In this document: positions 1 through 7,500 of the stretch, piece after piece
Numbering within the stretch: the stretch's first letter is position 1
Layout of the letters: the number at the start of each line of letters is the position of its first letter
Assembly (NCBI GenBank): GCA_043777755.1
Contig: JAYWHK010000348.1
Span: 1-15,945 of the forward strand
DNA: 15,945 bases
Direction of reading: 5' to 3'
Source of the DNA: CANHEE01 sp043777755
GTDB lineage: Bacteria > Bacteroidota > Bacteroidia > Chitinophagales > Saprospiraceae
Made by a program: the position numbers and the translations under genes
Notes under the pieces: model-generated
Databases searched by the model: none
Seen by the model: the letters and a program-made list of their open reading frames with translations, nothing else
Told to the model about the DNA's origin: nothing

Positions 1-123
1 CAAAAACACTTATTAGCATATCTTTATGTTTCATTTTCTAACACAAAGATAGGCGATTTTATCATAAGCTAATAATTCGAAATACTGGAACATCGAGAAT
101 GTATTAAGGCTTCGACTGAAACA

Positions 124-162
124 ATTGATATTTTAAAATACTATAAAATATTGTAAATCAAT
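124..162. terminator. AT-rich imperfect hairpin downstream of the thioredoxin-like gene
   Basis: ATTGAT (124-129) pairs with ATCAAT (157-162). Inside it, ATATTTTA (128-135) pairs with TAAAATAT (144-151). Together they could form one imperfect stem that contains almost no G or C. It lies about 70-105 bp beyond the stop codon of the minus-strand gene ending at 230 and could be its transcript end, but there is no clear T-run. Such hairpins arise by chance in DNA this AT-rich. Confidence 0.2.
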
Positions 163-171
163 GAATTAAAA

Positions 172-221
172 GACTTAGGGCTTATGACTTATTGACTTAC
201 GACTACTTAAATGATGACTTA
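172..221. repeat. Cluster of short GACTTA direct repeats
   Basis: GACTTA occurs four times, at 172-177, 186-191, 194-199 and 216-221, with a variant GACTAC at 201-206. The spacing is irregular (14, 8 and 22 bp between starts). The cluster sits just beyond the stop codon of the gene ending at 230. It may be a decayed simple repeat, or direct sites for a DNA-binding protein. Nothing in the sequence decides between these. Confidence 0.4.
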
Positions 222-229
222 TAACCTTT

Positions 230-3200
230 TTAATGTAAAATAGCTCTTGCTTTATTCAGCGTTGTTTCGATGTCCATTTTTTGAGCTGGGCTGACAATTA
301 TTTTACCTTTGTCATCAATCAATGCTGATGCAGGCAATGTGCCAACGCTGAACGCTTCATCAATACGGCTGTTGTAAATATCCGTATCGCTTTGAAAAAG
401 TTGCGTCCCTTTTGGTTTGCGTTTTCTAATGATTTTTTTCCACTTTTGCTGACTTTCATCTAAATTAACGTAAAGAAAAACAATGTTTTTGTCTTTAAAA
501 TCCTTGTGGCGTTTTTTTAATAATTTAGCATTTTTAATCCAATCGGCACATTGGCTATCCCAAAACTCGAGGTAAATTATTTTGCCTTTGAAGTCTTCCA
601 GTTTTGCTTTTTTGCCATCGGCTTTTAACAATGTGAACGGTGGTGCATCTGCGCCTTCTTCTTGTGCCAAACGTTTTTTGTACGCTGTTTTGAGCATTTC
701 ATTGAGCGTTGGATAAGCATTGTCTTCTACGAAGGATTGGGCAATTTCTACTTTTTTGTTGTCCACACCAGCTTCCAGCTCTTTTGAAAGTAAGGTTGCT
801 TGCAAAAATTTCAATGTTTTTTCACCAAAAGAAGTACGAGCGATGTCTTCTTCTCCAACGCTTGTTTTGTTTTCTTTGCGCATTTTTTCTTCCAAATAAA
901 TACGAACAAATTTGCGGTAATATTCGCTTGGGAGCGCAAAGTCATTTTGAACAACGAGGTTATCGAAAAAATCATAGTAATTGTTTGCAAAGGTTCTATT
1001 CTTGTTTTTCTGTGCAAAATTCATCAATTGGAAACCATGCCAATAGTCAATGTCTATTTCTATAATTCTTAAAAACTGTGGTGTTAATTTGGTGTATTCT
1101 GAAAAAGAAACTAGTTTTTCTAATTTTTCTTTTTTTATTTTATCCGCCAAAAAACGAAATTCAGAAGTGCTAAGTCCTTGTGCGTCAGTCATTTGCTTGT
1201 CCCAATCTGTCATATTTTTTTTGATAAATTGCAAATATTTCAAGTTGGCTGCACTTTTACCTTTGCACTCGATTTGAGTTTCGCCCAAGTTGCCAGAGAG
1301 CAATTCAATCTCATCACCTGATTGCAAATAGACGGGAATACTATCTTGATTAGAAATCAGTACGCCAAAAATTGGTTCAATAATTGGCACTTCCAATCTG
1401 AAATTTTTACCTTTAAAAAAATTATCGCCTTTTACGGTCTGAATAGGAATCGTACGGCTATTGAGGTTAATCAAATCAGGATAGACCAAAAGTTGGAGTT
1501 CATAATTTCTATTGATACGGTTTTTTCCAGAAATCACCGCAGGCAGAATCGTGTAAGTAACATCAGGGAATTTGATGGGTTTTATTTCCCGAGAAATGAC
1601 CGTTGGTGTTAGTATTTTCAATGCTTTATTTTGTTTGTAAGCAAGTGCAGATGCAGCGTACTGATCTTCAATATGTGCCAAACGGAAATTACTTGGTGGT
1701 GCATTCAGGCTTACATTTCGGCTACTGACCATGCGTTTTTGAATTTTTATATTTGCACTATCCACATAAAAACGCTTGTCTTCATTTTGAAAAATATCCT
1801 TGACGCTTGCCAACAAAGAAACGTCTGTTGCACTATTCATAAAAGCATCATAATTTTTTTTGACAGCCAACTTTCCTTCAAAAGCCAAGCGTTCACGAAT
1901 GTCAAGCGCAGCCAAATAATATAAGGCTTTTCCTGCAAAAAAATAATCCAAATTATTAAAAAGTGTTTGACTTTTCGCTTCTGCTTTGCTCAACATTTCG
2001 GTCAAAACAGTTTTTCTCCATTGCAATTGAATCCCGGAAGTCGAAACCCAACCCATGATGCCACGGTTGCTTCGGATTTTGGTGAATGGTGCTGCATACA
2101 ATACTTTTTCGTTGGAATAATCGTAGTTTTCGGTTGTAATGGTATTCAAAAGTACCAGACGCTCTGTTTGTTTTAATTGCATCAAATAATTCTGAATTTT
2201 ATCATCTTGGTCTGCAAATAATTTTAGCGTATCGAATTTTACCATTCCGTGGATTAAATCACGATTGGTATTGACTTCAAAAGTGTTGATAAACAAAGGA
2301 TTGGCATTGATGCTTTTGTCTTTTTCTATCACAACACCTTCTGTCTTAATCCAACCTTTTTGTCCATTGTTTCGTCTAACTTTCAAGCGATACGCAACGG
2401 GCGTTCCATCGTCTTGCGAAGGAAAAGTTAGTTTGTCTAACAATAATACCTCTTCATTTTTATCCAAATTGGTTAGGCTGTGCGCACATTCTACACCATC
2501 AAAAAGCTGAATATCAGGATTTTGTGTTATGATAGAAAGCTGACGAGAAGCCAGTCCATGTGGAAAATCTAAGTTGGCAATTCTAAAATCATGGTAAAGT
2601 CGTAGGAATTTTCTATAAAAAGGCTGTATAAATGCAGCATCGTTATTGACTTTTGTATCGTCTAAAAAATCAAAATACGCATCAGGAATGTAATATTTTT
2701 CGCCAGAAAGAATACTCAAATGTTCATCGTAATAGAACATCAAAAAGTAAGAACGCCAATAAGCAATCTCACTTTCCGCAAACTGGGCAAAATCAGGACT
2801 GAATGTTGCTCGTTTTTTAGCATCATAATTTTGATAAAAAGCCCACTTTTGGGAAGTGATTTCATCAATCGTTTTATGAAAGTCAAGTGGAGGTAATTGG
2901 CACATTGTTTTTATGACATTTTTTCTACTTTGTGCCAAAAACTGTCCTCTATAAGCGTGCAGGTATATATTATGCTCTTTCCCACGACCTGAAAAATCAA
3001 TTGTTGTAGGATAGGTTTGCCCGTCGAAATCAAGGTGAAGGCTATCGCCAGGTATCAAATAGGCTTCAAAATAGCGGTAGTCATACGTCAATCGAAGTAA
3101 AGTAGGTTCTTGGATTTGTAAGGTATGTATGGCAAATCCTGAGCTGTCCATCTTGTACTCTTTTTCCCATTCTGTTTCTTTAACAACATCTTGAACTCCT

Positions 3201-3337
3201 GAAAAAGAAACCGTAAAGTATTCCAAACGGTGTATTTTACAAGAAATTTTGGTGCTGTCGTTTGAAGCAATAAGATGTGTCTGAGCGAAAAGAAAAACTA
3301 ATGCAACAGAAAAAAGACATCGATATGTAGCGTACAT
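230..3337 (-). CDS. Secreted TlpA-like protein with duplicated N-terminal module, tandem SH3-like domains and degenerate thioredoxin domain
   Basis: 1035 residues. An N-terminal hydrophobic stretch (about residues 7-24, cleavage near A18|Q or A24|S) indicates Sec export, so it should act in the periplasm or at the surface. The C terminus (about 895-1033) is thioredoxin/TlpA-like: an APPFTL entry, a KLEDFKGK turn, the FWDSQCADW active-site segment and GTLPASALID, which carries the likely cis-proline (P1002). Where the family has CxxC, this protein has C930-A-D-W933, so the resolving cysteine is missing and ordinary disulfide reductase chemistry is unlikely. Residues 33-270 and 592-820 resemble each other and the beta-plus-helical N-terminal part of Bacteroidota TlpA-like proteins (GDSLHLDFDG; FSGRGKEHN). 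Residues 275-440 look like two SH3-like domains, each ending in a GW[IV]-type motif. It lies 105 bp downstream of the 325-residue gene. The signal peptide supports the ATG at 3337. Substrate and partner are unknown. Confidence 0.93.
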   Translation of the reverse strand: MYATYRCLFSVALVFLFAQTHLIASNDSTKISCKIHRLEYFTVSFSGVQDVVKETEWEKEYKMDSSGFAIHTLQIQEPTLLRLTYDYRYFEAYLIPGDSLHLDFDGQTYPTTIDFSGRGKEHNIYLHAYRGQFLAQSRKNVIKTMCQLPPLDFHKTIDEITSQKWAFYQNYDAKKRATFSPDFAQFAESEIAYWRSYFLMFYYDEHLSILSGEKYYIPDAYFDFLDDTKVNNDAAFIQPFYRKFLRLYHDFRIANLDFPHGLASRQLSIITQNPDIQLFDGVECAHSLTNLDKNEEVLLLDKLTFPSQDDGTPVAYRLKVRRNNGQKGWIKTEGVVIEKDKSINANPLFINTFEVNTNRDLIHGMVKFDTLKLFADQDDKIQNYLMQLKQTERLVLLNTITTENYDYSNEKVLYAAPFTKIRSNRGIMGWVSTSGIQLQWRKTVLTEMLSKAEAKSQTLFNNLDYFFAGKALYYLAALDIRERLAFEGKLAVKKNYDAFMNSATDVSLLASVKDIFQNEDKRFYVDSANIKIQKRMVSSRNVSLNAPPSNFRLAHIEDQYAASALAYKQNKALKILTPTVISREIKPIKFPDVTYTILPAVISGKNRINRNYELQLLVYPDLINLNSRTIPIQTVKGDNFFKGKNFRLEVPIIEPIFGVLISNQDSIPVYLQSGDEIELLSGNLGETQIECKGKSAANLKYLQFIKKNMTDWDKQMTDAQGLSTSEFRFLADKIKKEKLEKLVSFSEYTKLTPQFLRIIEIDIDYWHGFQLMNFAQKNKNRTFANNYYDFFDNLVVQNDFALPSEYYRKFVRIYLEEKMRKENKTSVGEEDIARTSFGEKTLKFLQATLLSKELEAGVDNKKVEIAQSFVEDNAYPTLNEMLKTAYKKRLAQEEGADAPPFTLLKADGKKAKLEDFKGKIIYLEFWDSQCADWIKNAKLLKKRHKDFKDKNIVFLYVNLDESQQKWKKIIRKRKPKGTQLFQSDTDIYNSRIDEAFSVGTLPASALIDDKGKIIVSPAQKMDIETTLNKARAILH
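233..655 (-). other. Thioredoxin-like domain lacking the second active-site Cys
   Basis: Residues 895-1035 of the 1035-residue protein. C930 (codon 548-550) aligns with the first Cys of the WCxxC motif. The position of the second Cys is W933 (codon 539-541). The hydrophobic strand NIVFLYVNLD and the Pro-containing GTLPASALID strand follow in the normal order, so the fold should be kept. A single Cys could still form mixed disulfides or act as a peroxiredoxin-like centre, or the domain may only bind. Both readings are inference. Confidence 0.85.
662..1564 (-). repeat. Second copy of the duplicated TlpA-type N-terminal module
   Basis: Residues about 592-892. It contains a beta part with VYLQSGDEIELL and IECKGKSAANLKYL, then helices with IDIDYWHGFQL, NYYDFFDNLVVQNDF, SEYYRKFVRIY and FGEKTLKFLQ. 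These match, in the same order, YLIPGDSLHLDF, IDFSGRGKEHNIYL, SEIAYWRSYFL, AYFDFLDDTKVNND, QPFYRKFLRLY and FAGKALYYLA in the first copy. This copy is continuous and leads directly into the thioredoxin-like domain, as is usual for the family. Confidence 0.75.
1778..1966 (-). repeat. Tail of the first module copy, displaced by the SH3-like insertion
   Basis: Residues about 458-520. The segment FAGKALYYLAALDIRERLA lines up with FGEKTLKFLQATLLSKELE (about 837-855) in the second copy. The following ASVKDIFQNED lines up with EMLKTAYKKRL. In the second copy this part follows the YYRKFVRIY helix within about 30 residues. In the first copy the SH3-like pair lies in between. Confidence 0.55.
2018..2515 (-). 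other. Two tandem SH3-like domains
   Basis: Residues about 275-440. The first runs from DIQLFDGVECAHSL through EEVLLLDKLTF to YRLKVRRNNGQKGWIKTEGV. The second runs from DTLKLFADQDDKI through ERLVLLNTI to YAAPFTKIRSNRGIMGWVST. Each has the order seen in bacterial SH3 domains: an opening strand, a 'v.vl' strand, a basic strand, then a 'GW[IV]' turn. Such domains commonly bind peptidoglycan or peptides; binding here is inferred only from the fold. Confidence 0.6.
2528..3241 (-). repeat. First copy of the duplicated TlpA-type N-terminal module (front part)
   Basis: Residues about 33-270. It holds a beta-rich part ending in YLIPGDSLHLDF and IDFSGRGKEHN, then a helical part with SEIAYWRSYFL, AYFDFLDDTKVNND and QPFYRKFLRLYHDF. 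It matches residues 592-820 in order and spacing. Its tail is displaced to about 458-520 by the SH3-like pair. Confidence 0.7.
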
Positions 3338-3375
3338 TGTATAAGTTTAATATTATAAAATTATTATATAAAATG

Positions 3376-3407
3376 TAAAATTATAATATTTTGTAATATA
3401 TACAAAA
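3376..3407 (-). promoter_or_regulatory. Candidate Bacteroidota-type promoter of the 1035-residue gene
   Basis: On the minus strand, TTTTG (3403-3407) is followed after 19 nt by TAATTTTA (3376-3383). This fits the Bacteroidota -33 TTTG / -7 TAnnTTTG pattern with one mismatch (final G to A). Transcription would start near 3369, about 30 nt before the ATG. The region is so AT-rich that chance matches are likely. Confidence 0.3.
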
Positions 3408-3408
3408 T
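3388..3408. promoter_or_regulatory. Perfect inverted repeat between the 325- and 1035-residue genes
   Basis: ATTTTGTA (3388-3395) and TACAAAAT (3401-3408) are perfect 8-bp arms around a 5-nt spacer, ATATA. The repeat overlaps the proposed -33 box of the downstream gene, so it could be an operator. It begins 35 bp beyond the stop codon of the upstream gene and could instead be a weak transcript end, but it has no GC-rich stem. Confidence 0.25.
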
Positions 3409-3442
3409 GTGACAGGATATTTTTTCAAGTATTTGAATAAAA

Positions 3443-4420
3443 TTAAAAACCTCTTACACAATATAACTTTCCAAGTCCTTCGATGGAGTTCACCATTTTG
3501 TTTCCGTTGAGGTAAATACTGATTTCCCCTTTGTTTGTATCTAATAAAAGTAAATACCTATCACCTTCAAAATCAACACTTTTATCTTCTTTTAAGCTCG
3601 AATTTTTAATCAAAAGCTCCATGCTTTTATCCTCTGTAGTACCATCGGGAAATTTCAAAATTTGGCGCAAAACCATAAAATGCTCCTTGATGATTTTGAT
3701 GTTCTTTTTATCGTCTTTTTTCGGCATTGTCGCACCTTTTTCAGCAGTCGCCAAAGCTGCTATTGAATCTTTTGCGATGGATTCTTTGTCTTTTTTCTTT
3801 ATTTTGTCAATGATTGTAATTTTTTCAATGAATTTCATTGAGCAAGAATCTTTCATTTCCAAACGTTCTTGTGTATGTTTTTCTTGATGAAAAACAAAAA
3901 ATGGACGTAAAGTTTTGCCATAAATTGAATCTTGATGGACAAAGGCTTGCTCATTTTTATCCGTGAAATATTTTCTTTCTTTTTCAAAAAGATCTTTTGG
4001 CATTTCTGGCAAGTAGTAAATAATTTCTTTTTCTTTGTTAGAGCGCAAAAAAATCACCGCTTGCGGATATTGATTTTTACCAACGATTACTTTCAAATGT
4101 CCTTGAATCGTTGCGTCACGTGCATTCATGAAATTTAGTTTGAAGCCGTATTCTGTTGGATTGATATTGTTCAAGTTATAGACACCTTGAATCCCGTCAC
4201 CTTCTACATAAAGGTTGTTTTGTGTCACTCCAAAACCAACTGCACCAGGTGCAATATTTGTTTTTCCAGCATCTTTGATTTCCCGCATAGATGGGCGAAA
4301 ATTATAACCCAACAAATCTTCTGGGTCTGAAAATTTTCTATCTGTGATGTAACTGTATGATTTTTGGGCAAATGTGAACGTCGAAACGCAAAGAAAAATA
4401 AATGTAAAAAATTTTTTCAT
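3443..4420 (-). CDS. Secreted protein of unknown function
   Basis: 325 residues. A typical Bacteroidota Sec signal peptide, with two Lys, a Phe/Thr-rich hydrophobic core and likely cleavage at A18|Q19, supports the chosen ATG. There is no lipobox and no later membrane segment, so the mature protein should be soluble in the periplasm or exported. Residues 20-200 are mixed alpha/beta with the stretches EDLLGYNFRPSM, NLYVEGDGIQGVYNLNNI and FMNARDATIQGHLKVIVG. Residues 203-245 form a Lys/Asp/Ala-rich low-complexity linker. Residues 246-325 look beta-rich (EHFMVLRQILKFPDGT, RYLLLLDTN, ISIYLNGNKM). No catalytic motif or known domain was recognised, and there is no C-terminal T9SS signal. It lies between the giant adhesin-like gene (140 bp and a terminator upstream) and the TlpA-like gene (105 bp downstream). 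Confidence 0.9.
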   Translation of the reverse strand: MKKFFTFIFLCVSTFTFAQKSYSYITDRKFSDPEDLLGYNFRPSMREIKDAGKTNIAPGAVGFGVTQNNLYVEGDGIQGVYNLNNINPTEYGFKLNFMNARDATIQGHLKVIVGKNQYPQAVIFLRSNKEKEIIYYLPEMPKDLFEKERKYFTDKNEQAFVHQDSIYGKTLRPFFVFHQEKHTQERLEMKDSCSMKFIEKITIIDKIKKKDKESIAKDSIAALATAEKGATMPKKDDKKNIKIIKEHFMVLRQILKFPDGTTEDKSMELLIKNSSLKEDKSVDFEGDRYLLLLDTNKGEISIYLNGNKMVNSIEGLGKLYCVRGF

Positions 4421-4446
4421 TTTAAAAACGGTTTTTGAATAAAATG

Positions 4447-4480
4447 CAAAATTAAAAAAAAATTGGTAATGTATTGAAAA
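4447..4480 (-). promoter_or_regulatory. Candidate promoter of the 325-residue gene, with a T9 tract in its spacer
   Basis: On the minus strand, TAATTTTG (4447-4454) matches the Bacteroidota -7 box TAnnTTTG exactly. It lies 27 nt before the ATG. A weak -33 element, TTTTC (4476-4480), lies 21 nt upstream. The spacer next to the -7 box is a run of T (nine A on the plus strand, 4454-4462). The position after the terminator of the giant gene supports a separate promoter. Confidence 0.4.
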
Positions 4481-4505
4481 TTTAAGATAATTAACGTCTT
4501 CTTAT

Positions 4506-4551
4506 AAAAAAACAAACCGCTATAACTGTATCGCTATAACGGTTTGTTTTT
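4506..4551 (-). terminator. Intrinsic terminator of the giant surface-protein gene
   Basis: Perfect 12-bp arms AAAAACAAACCG (plus strand 4508-4519) and CGGTTTGTTTTT (4540-4551) enclose a 20-nt loop. Read on the minus strand, the stem begins 10 nt after the stop codon (4561-4563) and ends in a T-run (complement of 4506-4512). The plus strand also ends in five T, so it could work in both directions, but no plus-strand gene is seen. The loop region contains a 9-nt direct repeat, CGCTATAAC, at 4518-4526 and 4532-4540. Confidence 0.8.
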
Positions 4552-4560
4552 ATAAAATTT

Positions 4561-7500
4561 TTACCTTGTCAGAGTGACATCTCCTTTTAGGATTTTGGTT
4601 GTTCCGTCAATAAATTCGACTTCGCAATTCCAGATAAATACACCAGGATTGACATCTTTATTGTTAAAAATTCCGTCCCAGCCACGTGACACTTCATTCA
4701 CTTTAATGTCAGTTTCAGAATAGACATTATCGCCCCAACGGTCAAATATCTTGAACCATTTGATGCGTAAAACCAAATCAGGGTCGCCAAAAGCTATAAA
4801 TCTATCATTGATATTGTCCCCATTTGGACTAAATTTAGAGGGAACATATACGCCAATGCGCTTATCCACTTCTACTGTGGTGAATGTTTCTGCGACACAA
4901 TCATTTTCATTGACAACTTTAAGTGTAAAGTAGATATTTGTCAATGGTTTTTTAAGGATTGGGGCAAGACAATCTTTACAACTCAGCATCGAATCAGGTG
5001 ACCATTTTATCAAAGTTAATTTTGGAATACTTGGATCAACGCTTGCTTGTAATTGTATGTCTTCGCCAATTTTCACTTGATTAATACTTGGAATATCAAT
5101 GGTCAATTTATCAGGATTATTCAAGGTGACGCTGCTGCTGTCTTCGCAACCTTTGGAATCTTGTACGTGAATAAAGTATTCACCAGGTTTCAAACTATTG
5201 TAAGAAGAAGCTGCGTAATAATTTTTACCACCATCAATAGAATAAGAATAAGGTGGCGTTCCACCAGAAATGGTTTTGAACGTAATTGAACCTTTTTGAT
5301 TGTAACAAGCTGGGTCTTTCGCTACGGTTTCCAATAATGCTGGTTTCAAACTCAATACACCTACTGTATCACTTGCCGTACAACCATTTTCTGTATTTGT
5401 TACCAATAATGTATAAACGGCTTGTGCGGTTACTTGTGCTTCGATGCTGTTTGCGCCACTATCAATCAAACCACCTGACCACTGGTATTTAAATTTAGAG
5501 CCTTGGCTTGAATTTTTGGCAGAAAGTATTACAAAACCTTTGTCGCAATCAATGACAGCACTTGAACCAGCGTTGGCATTTGGTTTTGCAATGTCTTGCT
5601 CTACGATAATGTCTTGTTTTTTCTCACATTCGTTGCTGCTGTTATAGACTTTTAAGGTATAAGTCCCGGGTGTTGCAGTGGTCAATGTTGGATTTGTTCC
5701 CAAATTATTTCCTGTATTATTTGTCCAAGTGTAAGTATAATTTGCGCCAATATCAGAACCTTTGCTGTCTAAAATTACACTTGTACGTGTGCAAGTAAGT
5801 GTTTCTGGCTTTAAAACAACTGCTTTTGGCGCACCTAAGAAGGTTACTTCCATTTCGTCTGAAGCGGTACAGCCATTGAAATTATTACTTACCAACAACT
5901 TATAATTACCAGCTGTTTTGACAGTTACTTTTGCTTTGTCGCCATTGGCTACAATCGTACCGCCATTACTTGTTGTCCACAAGTACGTTAGCGGTTGTTT
6001 TGCGGTTGCCGTTCCTGTAATGTCAATCGTTGGGCTTTTACAGTTGAGTTCAATGTTTGCGCCAGCACTCACAATTGGTTTGATGGTGTCTTGAAGAACA
6101 CCAACAGTTGCTTTGCTGATACATTTGTTTTTATCATCAATCACGACCAAATTAAACGAACCTGGCTGATTGGTTGCAATAGAGGCTTTTGTTTTATCAC
6201 CAATAATATTCGCAGAAGCCACTGATGTCCAAGCAAATTGTGCTGTACCTGTTGCCGTTGATGTCGCATTGATGTTCACTTGTTGCTTTTTACAAGTTAT
6301 AGTATCAGGTTTTGCAATGCTAATTTTAGGCAGCGTTTTATTAATTTTTATATCAACACTATCTTTATTTGAACAACCATTTCCTTTGTTAAAAATGGAT
6401 AAAACATAGACTCCAGCTTTGTCAATGTCAGGTGTTAAAGTTTTTTCACCTTTTAAAATATTACCTGTTTTGGTCGTCCAATTATAAACATAATCAATGC
6501 CTTTGCTTGAATTATCACCTTTTAAGGTAATAATACTGTCTTGGCAATTGATTTCAAAAGACAAACCTGCATCAGTAGTAGGTAGTGTTTTGTCTTCTAA
6601 GACTGTCACTTTTTTGCTACTTACACATTCATTTTTAGTGTTTTTGACATTCAAAATATAATCGCCTTTTTTGCTTACCAAGATTTGAAGACTGTCTTTG
6701 TTAGAAACAATTGTACCATTACTTGTCTGCCAATCAAAAGTGAACTGACTTGCTTGGAAAACTTTTCCCACAAGCTCGATTGTTGGTTTTGCACAAGTCA
6801 AAATATCTTGCGAAATCGTAATCACAGGAGGCAAAGTATCGCTGCTAATTGTTTTTGTAATTTCCTTGATACAATTGTTGTTTGAATTGGTGATTTGTAA
6901 GGTATAATCACCAGCACTGCTAATGGTTACTTTCAAAGTATTTGCGCCCGAGCTGATAACACCTCCGTTTTTAGCACTCCATTTGTACGTAATTCCAGCA
7001 CCTTGTGAGCTGCCCGAACCGTCCAATTCTAAGGTTTTTGTTTTACAATCCAAATTGCCTGATGCCAAAATTTCGACTTTAGGTACATTGGCATCTTGCG
7101 TTACCGATGTGCTATCTTTTGCTTTACAACCGTTTATTTTATTTTCTACTTCTAAAAAATATTTCCCAGGCGCATCAGCCTTTGTATTTAAAGTACTGGT
7201 TGAACCAAAAATATTTCCGTTTGCTGTTGTCCAAGTATAAATAAAATCGCTTGCTTTACCGTTGCTTGCTGTTCCCGAAAGGGCTACATCTTTAACCGTA
7301 CAAGTCAAGTTTCCTGCTGTACCTGCATCAACAACTGGTGTTTGAACATCTTTAATCACTGTAATTTGCGCTGTACTTGGACAGAAATTCACAGTATCCG
7401 TAACGATTAATTGGTAATTCCCAGGCTGATTGACTGTTGGAGTTAATAACAGTGCATCTTTGATGATTGCACCAGCGGTAGGTTCTTTCCATTCAAAAGT

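Noticed and set aside
709..2510. Plus-strand ORFs of 69-118 codons opposite the 1035-residue gene
   Set aside because: They overlap a gene with a signal peptide and recognisable domains. Their products are rich in Phe and Cys with no domain, as expected of antisense frames.
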